64,000 nt of DNA. Source: Lachnospiraceae bacterium. GTDB taxonomy: Bacteria; Bacillota; Clostridia; Lachnospirales; Lachnospiraceae. The stretch is taken from NCBI GenBank assembly GCA_910574805.1, contig CAJTCV010000006.1:124001-188000 (forward strand), read 5' to 3'. The position numbers and the translations under genes were made by a program. Positions 19,174 through 29,591 of this stretch are shown one piece after another. The first letter of the stretch is position 1. Every line of letters begins with the position of its first letter. The notes under the pieces are model-generated. The model was not told the origin of the DNA. It did no database searches and worked only from the letters and a program-made list of their open reading frames with translations.

Positions 19174-19268
19174 TAACATATTTGAAAACATGGATATAAC
19201 AGATATATTTTACTTATATTGTTGAGTGTAATTTCGTCCATTGTATACCAGAGTAGAAGCGTCGTATC

Positions 19269-19451
19269 TCTAAAGATTTTCAAGAGATAGGAAGAAATAT
19301 TGAAGCTTATGAAAAACTGTATGGTAAGCTTCCTAATGAGGTAATAATTGTAAGATATGATAAAGAAACATTAAAAATTGTAGAAGAAAAATCGTATAGT
19401 CCTTCTGATTTTGATCGCAGTAAGACCTCAAAAACTCAAAAGAAAGGATGA
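19269..19451 (+). pseudogene. Tail of REase-like toxin tip
   Basis: Last ~60 codons of the PD-(D/E)XK-like tip (EIGRNIEAYEKLYG onward), lacking the PD and DxK residues. It cannot be active, yet it is followed by an intact immunity gene. Confidence 0.75.
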
Positions 19452-19457
19452 AAAAAG

Positions 19458-20273
19458 ATGTATGAAGTGTTTAGTGACATTAATGTACTTGAAAAAGTGA
19501 CAGACGAAGATATTGAAAAAAGTATACTGGAAGGACACCCATTGAAGTCAGAGATTATTATGGCAATGGGGTGTTCGCATAAAATAAAATATCTGCCATA
19601 TATTTATCCATATTTGAATGATGAGAGATTATATATTCGTCTGAGAGCTGCGGACAGTATTATGTGGATTGACGGCAGGAAGGGACTTGAAAAACTGAAA
19701 GAAAAAGAACGACAGTTTGACGAAACAGATTACGAATACGAATTAAGTGAAAAGGCACTGTTAAATGCCAAAATACTTCGTGTAGAGAAGGGGGTAGAAG
19801 GAGTAAGAGAATATTTTTTTTCTGAAGATGCCAATGAAGCCATTCAATATGATTTGCTTACTTATTATGGGGAAGGATATCCGTATCAGGCAGAGGACAT
19901 TGAGCTGATTCTTGAACTGCTGGACGGGTATATTGAAAAAGAAATGTCCTGGATTCGCAGATTATCAAGAGGTGATTATTCAGATGCAGTTTTGTTTACG
20001 CTTGACAGTATAATTCATGCAAGCAGAAATAAGGATTTGTTTGCAGATTTGGACGATTCTTTATATGAGCAAATGTATCACGTTTTTAAAAAGATTACGG
20101 AAATGAGAATAAGAATGTATACAAAAGAAGCAATGGCAGATATGACCATATATATGAGAAAAGAATATGCAATAAAAGTATTACAATTATTAAAAGGGAA
20201 GGCCAAAGGCCGCGCACAAACTGCATATAAGAGAGCATTAAAATTCTGGAGATTAGATGAGAGTTCATTGTAA
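19458..20273 (+). CDS. HEAT-repeat-like immunity protein, copy 2
   Basis: 271 residues, nearly identical to the protein at 11,079 (for example FSDINV instead of LSDINV at the start). It is kept intact behind a dead toxin tail, so it is an orphan immunity gene, possibly under selection to resist kin carrying the toxin. Confidence 0.65.
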   Translation: MYEVFSDINVLEKVTDEDIEKSILEGHPLKSEIIMAMGCSHKIKYLPYIYPYLNDERLYIRLRAADSIMWIDGRKGLEKLKEKERQFDETDYEYELSEKALLNAKILRVEKGVEGVREYFFSEDANEAIQYDLLTYYGEGYPYQAEDIELILELLDGYIEKEMSWIRRLSRGDYSDAVLFTLDSIIHASRNKDLFADLDDSLYEQMYHVFKKITEMRIRMYTKEAMADMTIYMRKEYAIKVLQLLKGKAKGRAQTAYKRALKFWRLDESSL

Positions 20274-20338
20274 TATGAAATGATTCAATGTGTTTTTGAG
20301 TTTTTTGCATCTGTACTACCAACGGCCTCGGACAGGTA

Positions 20339-22066
20339 GTGGAGGAAAGAAGCTGCAATCTTCAGGACATGCCATCCATGCAAAGAAACGGTTTCGGGAA
20401 TGAGACCGCATATCAGTATACACTGGATGGCCAGATCAGAGAAGCAAAAAGGAGGAAGAAGGAAAACAGCCCGTACAAAGTTCTCCAGAGCTACGAATAC
20501 AATGCCAGAGGCCAGATCACAGGGATCACGGACGGGAACGGCGCCATCCGGTACCGCTACGACTGTCTGGACCGTCTGGAACAGATCCGCTACGAGAACG
20601 GAATCAGGACCTCGTACCAGTATGACGCAGACGGCAACGTATCGCATCTGGAAACCCGCATGGGAAGCGACATTCTGCTGTCCTTTCGGTATCAGTATGA
20701 CGGCAACGGCAACCGCCTGATGAAGACAGGTATACAGGGACCGGCAACCGACGGAAGCAGCGCGCTGGATATCACCTGTCAGTATGACGTACGCGGACAG
20801 CTTCTGGAAGAAAACCGGAAGGACGCGGTGTTCCGCTACAGCTATGATGCTGCCGGAAACCGGATTCGGAAAGAAGAAACAGGTGAAAACCGGAATATTG
20901 AAACTGTTTACTCCTACAATGAGAAGAACCAGCTCATCAACACGGAAGAGATCCGGACAGACGGAATCCGCAGAAGAAATACCTTTACCTACAGTAAACA
21001 GGGAAGTATACTGAGGGAGGAAACCGAATCCGGGATCAGCCGGTATTTCTACAACAGTAAAAACCAGCAGGTACGGGCAGAGTGTGCAGACGGCCGGATA
21101 CAGGAAAACCGTTACGATGCGGAAGGCCTGCGCCATGAGATGAGAGAAAACGGGAAGCTGCTCCGCTTTGTATATCAGAACGGAGAACTTCTGTATGAAG
21201 AAGGAGGGGATAAAGAAACAGCCAGCTGCTGCCTGGGAGCGGGGATCGAAGCAGTCCGGAGAGGACAGCGAACGTATTACTGCCATCCGGACGAACAACT
21301 CAGCACGGCGCTGATCACGGATGAGACGGGAACGATAAAAAATCAGTACCGCTACGATGCGTTCGGAGCCGGACTGGAGGTCTCGGAAGAGCTTCCCAAC
21401 CGCATCCGCTATACCGGTCAGCAGTATGACGAAGTGACAGAACAGTATTATCTGCGTGCAAGGTACTATAACCCGATACTGGGCAGATTCCTGCAGGAGG
21501 ACGTCTGTCAGGGAGACGGGCTGAATCTGTATGCGTATTGCAGGAATAATCCGGTAGTGTATTGGGATCCGAGCGGGTATGAAGTTACTTTAAACCCGAG
21601 ATTTAATACTCAGGAAGATTTAGAATTGCGTACAAAGAGTACTCCAGCAATAGATAATGCTTATGGAAAATGGGAAAATCCTGACTTTAGAGGAAATTGT
21701 GATTTTATAGTGGATATGACGAATACAAACTCTAAATATGCAGGACTTATAGCAACAATGAAGGCTTATGGGAAAGACAGAGTTCGTTATTCGAACTCTA
21801 TGATTGATATGGAAGAATTTGCTGTATTTTCTGTAAAAGTAGAAATAAGCAGCAGTCGTTCAACTACCCATCTTCAGACGAATAAAGAGATTGCAAGGAT
21901 TATTTTAGAGTATGAAGGAGATTATAATGCCATGTTTAAAGCAGGTGTGATGGGTATAAACAGTGGGACATTGGAATCTCAAAGGATTGCGAAGGAGGTG
22001 ATAAATTCACAGGAAGTTCAAAATGCTTTGAGGATAACAGATAGTATAGAAAAAAAATCAGTGTGA
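20339..22066 (+). CDS. Truncated Rhs core with unclassified tip
   Basis: 575 residues. YD repeats run to YWDPSGY (~residue 416), with an internal deletion (NGAIRYRYD joins two distant core blocks). The ~160-residue tip (VTLNPRFNTQEDLEL, CDFIVDMTNTNSKYAG, STTHLQTNKEIARIIL) is not recognised. The frame ends at 22,066, but a plausible toxin tail continues in another frame to 22,256, so the tip is probably frameshifted. The start is a GTG inside an open core frame. Confidence 0.6.
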   Translation: MEERSCNLQDMPSMQRNGFGNETAYQYTLDGQIREAKRRKKENSPYKVLQSYEYNARGQITGITDGNGAIRYRYDCLDRLEQIRYENGIRTSYQYDADGNVSHLETRMGSDILLSFRYQYDGNGNRLMKTGIQGPATDGSSALDITCQYDVRGQLLEENRKDAVFRYSYDAAGNRIRKEETGENRNIETVYSYNEKNQLINTEEIRTDGIRRRNTFTYSKQGSILREETESGISRYFYNSKNQQVRAECADGRIQENRYDAEGLRHEMRENGKLLRFVYQNGELLYEEGGDKETASCCLGAGIEAVRRGQRTYYCHPDEQLSTALITDETGTIKNQYRYDAFGAGLEVSEELPNRIRYTGQQYDEVTEQYYLRARYYNPILGRFLQEDVCQGDGLNLYAYCRNNPVVYWDPSGYEVTLNPRFNTQEDLELRTKSTPAIDNAYGKWENPDFRGNCDFIVDMTNTNSKYAGLIATMKAYGKDRVRYSNSMIDMEEFAVFSVKVEISSSRSTTHLQTNKEIARIILEYEGDYNAMFKAGVMGINSGTLESQRIAKEVINSQEVQNALRITDSIEKKSV

Positions 22067-22256
22067 TGGCAAGTGTATTAGATAGTGAAAAAAAGCACAT
22101 GGTCAAGTAATTCATGAAACGAATCTGGAGGCTGATGAAATTAAAACCACAACACAATGGGTACCTAAGGAAATAAATAATAGGTTAAAACATTTAGGAG
22201 GCATTTCAGAACAAAAAAGAGTTGAAAAAGAACAAAATAAACAAAAACCCTGTTAA
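22067..22256 (+). pseudogene. Out-of-frame toxin tail
   Basis: A different frame reads HGQVIHETNLEADEIK, QWVPKEINNRLKHLGG and a Lys/Gln-rich end before TAA at 22,256. It looks like the natural C-terminus of the preceding tip, separated by frameshift. The stretch to the next gene at 22,378 has nothing clear. Confidence 0.45.
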
Positions 22257-22377
22257 TAATATTTAAGGAGGAAAGCATTTGTGCATGATCAACTATTATA
22301 GCATTTAGATTAATTATAGATATGAGATAAGTTGTAAATGCTAATATTTTGTCATTTAATCAAATGCATGAATAAAA

Positions 22378-22944
22378 ATGAAAGTTATTTATGATGATGA
22401 GTTATATGGAGAATTGGAACACAATGAGGAAAGAAATGCGTGGGAGAAAATAGATCCATATATTCTGCCATTTAATGGAAAAGAATACTCCATAAGTTTT
22501 TATATTGAATTTATGGATATTTTATATACTGAGACGAAATACAATATTAATAGGCAGTTTGAAATGGAATATTTTACAGATAAAACAATTGAAAGAGCGG
22601 AAAAATGGGAAATGGAACAAAGGGAATTATATAAAAAATATCTTATCGATCCCAACAAGATGATGAAATTGGTTGAGGAAGAAATTGTCAGGGATTTTCT
22701 GGAAAAAAGAGCTACCGATTACGATGATGATTTTTGTGTAAGATACCTTGGTGAAAAAGTTGCTGAAAAAATAAAGAAAGCAGAAAATCAGAATGAAATA
22801 TTAAGTCTGGTAAAGTTGAAAGAAATAACATTATTCAGTGATCGAATCCGGATTTTAGGAACAAATGTATTATACCCGGATTTTGGAGTTAATGTGTCTC
22901 CAGAAGGTTTTGTTGATGTTGGACTGGAAGAGAATATGTATTAA
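22378..22944 (+). CDS. Putative immunity protein (188 residues)
   Basis: Acidic protein that may belong to the DUF6985-like group (NVLYPDFGVNVSPEGFVDVG near the end, and a KEYSISFYIEF segment near the start). It follows the degraded tip of the preceding Rhs cassette. No strong ribosome-binding site precedes ATG 22378. Its stop codon abuts the next Rhs core frame. Confidence 0.5.
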   Translation: MKVIYDDELYGELEHNEERNAWEKIDPYILPFNGKEYSISFYIEFMDILYTETKYNINRQFEMEYFTDKTIERAEKWEMEQRELYKKYLIDPNKMMKLVEEEIVRDFLEKRATDYDDDFCVRYLGEKVAEKIKKAENQNEILSLVKLKEITLFSDRIRILGTNVLYPDFGVNVSPEGFVDVGLEENMY

Positions 22945-25900
22945 AATATTTACCAGGAAAATACATACGACAGCCGGGGCAGGATCATCAGACAGGAATT
23001 TGAAAACGGCGTCCGTCAGGACTTCTCCTACGACGACAGAAACCGCCGGAACACCATCACCTGCAGCGAGAACGACAAAACCGAAGTCTATGAATACAAC
23101 GAGGCCCTGCTTACGGACCGGCTCCTCTATGAAGACGGAACCTGTACCGCATATGAATATTCTGAAGATAACCTGCGCACCCGGGAGACCGGCCGTACCG
23201 GTGCCGTGACGGAATGGGAGTATGATGCATATGGCCGCCTGATCCGGGAGACCGCGCCGGACGGATACGAAACATACCACACTTATGACGAAGCCCACGA
23301 TCTTGTCTGCGGCCGGGACAGCGAAGGAAGAGAGACCCTTTTCCAGTATGATGCGGAACACAACCTGCTGTGCCGAAAAGAAAAGATCACAGACGGCCAG
23401 TACCGGGAGACGCATTATACCTGCGACGAAAAAGGCCAGTGTGCCTCCATCCGCGACGCCCTTGGCAACGTCACGCTCCGTCAGTATGATAAGAACAGCG
23501 CCCATCCCATCCGCATCCTTACACCAAAGGGCGAGGAGACCGATTACGGTTATGATATCGTGGGGCGCAGAATGTCCATCGAAAACGCATACGGCGCCGT
23601 GGAGATGAGCTACAACTCCCGGAACTTTGTCACGAGCCGGATCGACGGGGAAGGAAACGAAAGCCGCTGGTTCTACGACCGGATGGGCAGCCTGACCGAT
23701 TACTGTCCGGCGAAGCAGTGGAAGGAACAGGCAGGAGGGTATCAGTACCGGTACGATTTTCTCGAACGGCTGGTGGACACCGTCACTCCGCTGAACGAGC
23801 ATCACAGACAGTACCGGAACTTTGACGGAGACATCATCCGCACCATCCATCCGGTCAGCTATGCGCAGAAAGGAGAAGACGGAGCAGGCACCCGCTATGA
23901 CTATGACAAAGACGGGAACTGCATCCGGATCCATTACGCAGACGGCGGGACCGAGCGCAGGTTTTACGATGCGGAAGGCCGTATGCTGAAGCAGGTCATG
24001 CCGGAATCCTACGACCCGAAGACCGATGACGGAGCGGGCTTTACCTGCCATTACGACATTCGCGGCAGGCTGGTTCAGATCCATGACCCGGAAGGGAACC
24101 GTCTCCGCAGCTATGAATACAACGGTCATGACCAGGTCATCCGGGAGATCGACGGCGAAGGAAAAGAGACGCTCATTCATTACAATGGACTGGGTCTGAA
24201 GACCAGAGAGCAGGTCAGCGTCCGGAAGGAAGGAGAATGTACCTGCTACCGGGTGATCGCTTACCGCTATGACCGGCAGGGCAATAAAGTGGAAGAAGCA
24301 TACGGACAGCAGGAAGTGGAGAGAGACGCAGACCCGGTGAGCTGGCATAAAATCCGCTTTTCCTATGATGCCAATAACCGCCTGATTCTTGTAGAAGATG
24401 ACTTCGGCGCCCGGATGCGTTATGCCTATGACTGCCTGGGCAATCGGACGCTGGAAGAACGGGTCATAGAAGAAGGCGTTGTCCAGAAGATCCATTACGG
24501 TTACAATAAGAACGGCTGGAGGATCAGCCGGACCGAGACGATACAGGGAAACGGCGAAAAGAAACTGGCCGTCACCCGTTACGGTTATGATGAAAACGGG
24601 AATCAGAACTGGATCCGGACGCCGAAGGGATATGAGATCCGCCGGACCTTCGACGCGGACGATCGCCTGACGGAAGAGCGGATACTGGACAGGAAGAACG
24701 GCATCGACCGGAGGACCTGTTACACCTACGATGCAGCCGGGAATATCCTGAGCGTATCGGTATACGGGGCCGGCCCGGAGGAAGAAACGCAGAAAGAAAA
24801 CCTGAAAGTCACGTATCAGTATGACCTGAAGGACCGGATCACGCACCGGACGAACCCGGGAGGAGCCGTCACCCGTTATCTCTACGACCAGAACGACCGG
24901 CTGCTCAAAGAGATCTCGCCTTACGGTTATAACAGAGAAAGCGACAGCGGAGCAGGAACCTCCTACCGCTACGACAGCCGGGGCAACCTCATCCGCGTCA
25001 CCAACGGACTGGACCAGGTGGTGGAAGAGAGAAGTTATAACCTTCAGGACATGCCGTCCCTGCGAAGAGACGGCCTCGGGAATGAGACCGCATACCGGTA
25101 CACCCTGGACGGACAGATCAGAGAAGTCAGGAGAGGAAAGAGGGAAAACAGCCCGTACAAAGTACTTCAGAGCTACGAGTACAACGCCGGAGGCCAGATC
25201 ACCGGGATCACGGACGGGAACGGCGAACGCATTGATTATCATCTGGACACCTGGGGCAGGATCACCGGCGTCGGCTTCTCCGACGGCGTGACGGAAGGTT
25301 ATGAATACACCCCGTCCGGCCAGATCAGCCGGACCGTCAACGGGAACGGCGGCGTCATCCGGTACCGTTACAACAGCTTCGGAAAGGTACGGGAACGGAT
25401 CGATCAGACAGGAGATACAGAAACCTTCCGGTATGACGAAGAAGGCAACCTGTCCCTGCACATCGACCGGGACGGGCGGCGGATATCCCGCACGTATAAC
25501 GTATTCGGGAACCTGGTCTGTGAAAAAGCCGTGGATGAGAACGGAGAGAACCCGGTCGTCACCACCTGCCGGTACGACAGCCTGGGCAGGCTGACCCATG
25601 CGGTCTGCAACGGCCATTCCTACGAATACATCTACAACGATCAGGGCCGGTTAAAAGAAAAACGTTCCGGCGGAAGGCGGCTGATCTCCTACACGTACGA
25701 CCGGGCCGGAAAGATCACGGAGATGACGGATCCCGCAGGCGTGACGACGCATTACGAGTACGATATCCTCGGGTGCACCAGCCGGATCAGCAGCCCGGGA
25801 GGGATGGAAGTCCGGTACCGCTACGACTGCCTGGACCGTCTGGAACAGATCCGCTGCGGGAACGGAATCAGGACGTCCTATCAGTATGACGCAGACGGCA

Positions 25901-27168
25901 GCGTATCGCATCTGGAGACCCGTATGGGAAGCGACATCCTGCTGTCCTTCCGGTATCAGTATGACGGCAACGGCAACCGCCTGACCAAGACGGGGACGCA
26001 GGGACCGATAACCGACGGAAGCAGTGCGCTGGATATCACGTATCAGTATGACGTACGCGGACAGCTTCTGGAAGAAAACCGGAAGGATGCGGTGTTCCGC
26101 TACAGTTATGATGCTGTCGGGAACCGGATCCGGAAGGAAGAAGAGACAGGAAAAGATCAGAGGGTCCGGACCGAATACGCCTACAATGAAAAGAACCAGC
26201 TCATCCATACGGAAGAATTCCTGCCAGACGGGGGCCGAAGAAGAAATACCTTTACCTACAGTAAACAGGGAAGTATACTGAGGGAGGAAACCGAATCCGG
26301 GATCAGCCGGTATTTCTACAACAGTAAAAACCAGCAGATCCGGGTGGAACGCGCAGACGGTCAGATACAGGAAAACCGCTACGACGCGGAAGGTCTGCGC
26401 CATGAGATGAGAGAAAATGAGAAGCTGTTCCGGTTCGTGTATCAGAACGGAGAACTTCTGTATGAAGAAGGAGGGGATAAGGAAACAGCCAGCTGCCACC
26501 TGGGAGCGGGGATCGAGGCAGTCCGGAGAGGACAGCGAACGTATTACTACCATCCGGACGAACAGCTCAGCACGGCGCTGATCACGGATGAGACGGGAAT
26601 GATAAAAAATCAGTACCGTTATGATGCGTTCGACGCCGCACTGGAGGTCTCGGAAGAGCTTCCCAACCGCATCCGCTATACCGGCCAGCAGTATGACGAA
26701 GTAACAGAACAGTATTATCTGCGTGCAAGGTACTATAACCCGATACTGGGCAGGTTCCTGCAGGAGGACGTCTATCAGGGAGACGGGCTGAATCTGTATG
26801 CTTACTGTCGGAATAATCCGGTGGTTTATTGGGATCCGAGTGGGTATAAAGAAGTAAGTAATGCATCTTCTGAAGTAATGGATATCATGCAGAGGACTAC
26901 TCAAAATACAACTTATGGAAAAGTGGGGGAAGTACCAAGAGGTGACAATTTTGCTTCCTGGTTTAATAAATTGTCAGTTGATGAGTTATCCATATTGATG
27001 GCTGATAAAGAATATGGGGCGGGAGTAGGAAGGACAAGAGCTGAAACAGCAAACTATGGCATTACATATCAATTAAGACATGGAGGTTCGGACCATGAGT
27101 GGCTGCCTGTGTCCAGATGTGTAATTGCTAAAAAATGTGGAAACCAGGGTTTCTCTGCGCGGGCGTAA
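22945..27168 (+). CDS. Longest Rhs core (~1,400 residues), tip broken by IS630
   Basis: The largest core in the window: a continuous run of YD repeats (EWEYDAYGRLIRE and many like it) forming the toxin-enclosing shell, ending in GRFLQEDVYQGDGLNLYAYC and YWDPSGY. The frame is open from 22,945; the first possible start is GTG 23206 without a ribosome-binding site, so the N-terminus is missing. The tip (GEVPRGDNFASWFNKLSVDEL, GSDHEWLPVS) resembles an unclassified group ending in an HEWL motif and is cut at about 27,137 by a truncated IS630. The final residues come from the IS. Confidence 0.75.
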   Translation, partial: NIYQENTYDSRGRIIRQEFENGVRQDFSYDDRNRRNTITCSENDKTEVYEYNEALLTDRLLYEDGTCTAYEYSEDNLRTRETGRTGAVTEWEYDAYGRLIRETAPDGYETYHTYDEAHDLVCGRDSEGRETLFQYDAEHNLLCRKEKITDGQYRETHYTCDEKGQCASIRDALGNVTLRQYDKNSAHPIRILTPKGEETDYGYDIVGRRMSIENAYGAVEMSYNSRNFVTSRIDGEGNESRWFYDRMGSLTDYCPAKQWKEQAGGYQYRYDFLERLVDTVTPLNEHHRQYRNFDGDIIRTIHPVSYAQKGEDGAGTRYDYDKDGNCIRIHYADGGTERRFYDAEGRMLKQVMPESYDPKTDDGAGFTCHYDIRGRLVQIHDPEGNRLRSYEYNGHDQVIREIDGEGKETLIHYNGLGLKTREQVSVRKEGECTCYRVIAYRYDRQGNKVEEAYGQQEVERDADPVSWHKIRFSYDANNRLILVEDDFGARMRYAYDCLGNRTLEERVIEEGVVQKIHYGYNKNGWRISRTETIQGNGEKKLAVTRYGYDENGNQNWIRTPKGYEIRRTFDADDRLTEERILDRKNGIDRRTCYTYDAAGNILSVSVYGAGPEEETQKENLKVTYQYDLKDRITHRTNPGGAVTRYLYDQNDRLLKEISPYGYNRESDSGAGTSYRYDSRGNLIRVTNGLDQVVEERSYNLQDMPSLRRDGLGNETAYRYTLDGQIREVRRGKRENSPYKVLQSYEYNAGGQITGITDGNGERIDYHLDTWGRITGVGFSDGVTEGYEYTPSGQISRTVNGNGGVIRYRYNSFGKVRERIDQTGDTETFRYDEEGNLSLHIDRDGRRISRTYNVFGNLVCEKAVDENGENPVVTTCRYDSLGRLTHAVCNGHSYEYIYNDQGRLKEKRSGGRRLISYTYDRAGKITEMTDPAGVTTHYEYDILGCTSRISSPGGMEVRYRYDCLDRLEQIRCGNGIRTSYQYDADGSVSHLETRMGSDILLSFRYQYDGNGNRLTKTGTQGPITDGSSALDITYQYDVRGQLLEENRKDAVFRYSYDAVGNRIRKEEETGKDQRVRTEYAYNEKNQLIHTEEFLPDGGRRRNTFTYSKQGSILREETESGISRYFYNSKNQQIRVERADGQIQENRYDAEGLRHEMRENEKLFRFVYQNGELLYEEGGDKETASCHLGAGIEAVRRGQRTYYYHPDEQLSTALITDETGMIKNQYRYDAFDAALEVSEELPNRIRYTGQQYDEVTEQYYLRARYYNPILGRFLQEDVYQGDGLNLYAYCRNNPVVYWDPSGYKEVSNASSEVMDIMQRTTQNTTYGKVGEVPRGDNFASWFNKLSVDELSILMADKEYGAGVGRTRAETANYGITYQLRHGGSDHEWLPVSRCVIAKKCGNQGFSARA

Positions 27169-27943
27169 ACCTGCCCTGAGTCAGACGGATATTCACAATA
27201 TCGACCGGCTGATACAGGAACAGCCCGATATTACAATCCATGAAATACAGGAAAAACTCCAGTTACAGGTAAGTGATGAAACCGTCCGCAAAGCAGTCCT
27301 GAAACTCGGATACGTTTATAAAAAGAAGTCTCTCCATGCTTCAGAACAGGAGCGTCTCCGATGTCAGGGCCAAAAGGGAAGCATGGAAAAACATATACCG
27401 GAGAACGACGTAAATAACCTGGTATTTCTGGATGAAAGCGGCGTCAACACGAATATGACAGGGCATTACGTCCGTTCGAAAAGAAATGAGCGGGCAGTGG
27501 ACCGTGCGCCTGTAAATACGCCGTGCAGCACCACGATTCTCTCGTCCCATATGGCTGGGCGGAAAGACGGTCCATACGGTTTATCAGGGCGGCACTACAG
27601 CGGAACGGTTTGCGGAATATCCGGAAAACATTTTACTGCCGACATTGTCAGGAAATGGCATCATTATTATGGATAATATGTGCTCCCATCATGCGAAAGT
27701 GGTCAAAGGGATTCTGGACTCATCAGGAATCAGATATCTTTATCTTCCGCCCTACAGCCCGGATCTGAATCCGATTGAAAAAATGTGGTCAAAGATCAAA
27801 GCATATTTGAGAAAAGTAAAAGTCCATACTGCGTCAGAATTACCGGGCGCAATAGAAAAGGCATTTTCAACTGTCCGTCCTTCGGATTGTTCAGGGTGGT
27901 TTCATTCATGTAATTATGTGCAATAATTTGTTGGATTGCTATA
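27137..27943 (+). mobile_element. IS630-family element (type B), 5'-truncated copy
   Basis: Matches the complete copy at 30,342-31,355 from the GTGGAAACC region to the right terminal repeat (GGATTGCTATA). The left end and start codon are lost. Relative to the full copy, one A is missing near 27,385, and an extra C at about 27,546 shifts the frame, so the transposase is dead although Asp (FLDESG), Asp (IIMDNMCSHH) and Glu (NPIEKMW) codons remain. Confidence 0.85.
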
Positions 27944-28076
27944 CATTAATTTTGATTTCTTTCCTGCATTTCGGGCAGAAAAGCGGAAAATTCAAAAGTA
28001 CCGTATCCCCATACACCTTCGTCCTTGTCTTGCCTCCACAAGCCGGACAGTGAATCCACAAGGATTTGTTTTTCAT
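27939..28076 (-). CDS. Cysteine-rich KTR protein (45 residues)
   Basis: Reads MKNKSLWIHCPACGGKTRTK, a short linker, then NFPLFCPKCRKEIKINV. Two C-x-x-C pairs form a small zinc ribbon, and the KTR and NFPLFCPKC motifs are typical of the Cys-rich KTR family found on mobile elements. The last codons and the TAG stop lie in the adjoining IS630 terminal repeat, so the original C-terminus may have been slightly different. It is downstream of, and co-oriented with, the MATE gene. Function unknown. Confidence 0.75.
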   Translation of the reverse strand: MKNKSLWIHCPACGGKTRTKVYGDTVLLNFPLFCPKCRKEIKINV

Positions 28077-28163
28077 TACATCACACTTTCTTGATACCAA
28101 TTCCTACTCTGCGGCTTGCGTCTGGTTTTAGAAATCAGCATACCTTACCCATTATGATAGTTC

Positions 28164-29549
28164 CTATTTTTTCGGTGTTTCTGACTGCAAAGCCATACGG
28201 GATTCTTCAACAGACAGTTTTTTATGAAGATTCAAAGCCATAAAAACAGTGATAATGGCGGCCAGAACATCAGCAACCGGTTGGGCGTAAATGACACCAT
28301 TTAATCCTAAAATCCCTGGCAGGAACCAGATAACCGGCACAAAACAGATTCCCTGTCGGCAGGCGCCAAGAAAGCAGCCCTCTTTTGCTTTTCCCATTAC
28401 AAGAAACAGGAAAGAGTACACGGTATAAAATCCAAAAAGGATAAAGGACAGACCATTTGCCCGTAACGCTGCCGCACCAATCCGAATCATTTCGGTATCT
28501 CCTTTTGTAAACAATGCCATAATCTGTGATGGGAATATAGCGGCTATCAAACCAAAAACCACACAGAATATGGTTGACCACAGAACAGAGGTTTTAATCG
28601 CTTCATACAAGCGGTCAAACTTTTTTGCTCCATAGCTGAATCCGGCGATTGGCTGAAATCCTTTCAGGAAACCGAAAACAATCAAAGTTCCCATAGACAT
28701 AACTTTTGTAAGCGGCCCCATGGCAGCAAGGGCAGAGCCGCCATATTCTTTTGCCCCATTGTTTATCATGCTGATAGACATACTGGTCAGAACCTGAAAG
28801 AGTAATGTGGGAATCCCTATCTTCAAAATTTCAGACATGATTTCCTTTGAAAAACAACAGTCTTTCATACGAAAATGGAATATGCTCTTTTTCCGGAAGA
28901 TATAGCACAGGTAAACCACCGTGGAAATCACCTGAGAAATAGCGGTGGCAATGGCTGCACCGGCAACTCCAAGATTCAGGACATAGATAAATACAGGGTC
29001 TAATATCACATTCAGGACAGCGCCGGCCATCAACGCACACATGGCTGTCTTTGCGGCTCCCTCACTGGACACGATATTATTCATGGTGACATTGAAAACA
29101 TTAAAAATGGAAAACGTGATGTAAATGCTGGTATAGGTAATCGCATAAGGCATGACGCTTTCCAATGCGCCTATCTGATTTAATATGGGTTTCAGAAATA
29201 TGACGGAGCCTGTAATAACAATCGCACCAATCAATACGCTGCTGTATAAAGCTGTGCTGGCTACCTTATCAGCGGTATCTTTGTCCCCTCGCCCCAACAG
29301 CCTGGAAAGATATGCAGCCGCCCCGTTCCCGAAAAGCAGCCCCAGGCCAACAACAATCTGCCCTAAAGGAAAAGCTACCGTAACCGCCCCCATCTGATCC
29401 GTACCTAATCCACCGACAAAATAGGTATCTGCCAGATTATAAAGTGCGTTAATCAGCATACCTATCATAGTCGGCAGTCCCAGCGCCAAAAGAGCCTTTG
29501 GTATTGGCACAGCCCCCAGAAGTTCCATTTTCTTGCTTTGCTCGTTCAT
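28164..29549 (-). CDS. MATE-family multidrug efflux transporter
   Basis: 461 residues, the normal length for a MATE pump, with about twelve hydrophobic segments. The N-terminal signature (LALGLPTMIGMLINALYNLADTYFVG) and the internal second-half repeat (EILKIGIPTLLFQVLTSMSISMINN) are clear. Such proteins export cationic drugs or metabolites using a Na+ or H+ gradient. AAGGAG precedes the ATG. It is divergently transcribed from a PadR regulator across two palindromes, so PadR control is likely. The substrate cannot be inferred. Confidence 0.9.
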   Translation of the reverse strand: MNEQSKKMELLGAVPIPKALLALGLPTMIGMLINALYNLADTYFVGGLGTDQMGAVTVAFPLGQIVVGLGLLFGNGAAAYLSRLLGRGDKDTADKVASTALYSSVLIGAIVITGSVIFLKPILNQIGALESVMPYAITYTSIYITFSIFNVFNVTMNNIVSSEGAAKTAMCALMAGAVLNVILDPVFIYVLNLGVAGAAIATAISQVISTVVYLCYIFRKKSIFHFRMKDCCFSKEIMSEILKIGIPTLLFQVLTSMSISMINNGAKEYGGSALAAMGPLTKVMSMGTLIVFGFLKGFQPIAGFSYGAKKFDRLYEAIKTSVLWSTIFCVVFGLIAAIFPSQIMALFTKGDTEMIRIGAAALRANGLSFILFGFYTVYSFLFLVMGKAKEGCFLGACRQGICFVPVIWFLPGILGLNGVIYAQPVADVLAAIITVFMALNLHKKLSVEESRMALQSETPKK

Positions 29550-29591
29550 GTCGTTTTCTCCTTTCGCTTGACTAATACTATTATTTATACT

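Larger units (their letters stand above)
19269..20543 (+). repeat. Segmental duplication A, copy 2
   Basis: Gapless second copy of 10,890-12,164. The left breakpoint lies inside the toxin tip and the right one inside the Rhs core, so only the last 60 toxin codons were carried along. Confidence 0.85.

Noticed and set aside
22870-25617. 915-residue open frame on the minus strand opposite the large Rhs core
   Set aside because: It is the antisense shadow of the GC-rich YD repeats; similar shadows occur opposite every Rhs core, with no start signals or recognisable domains.
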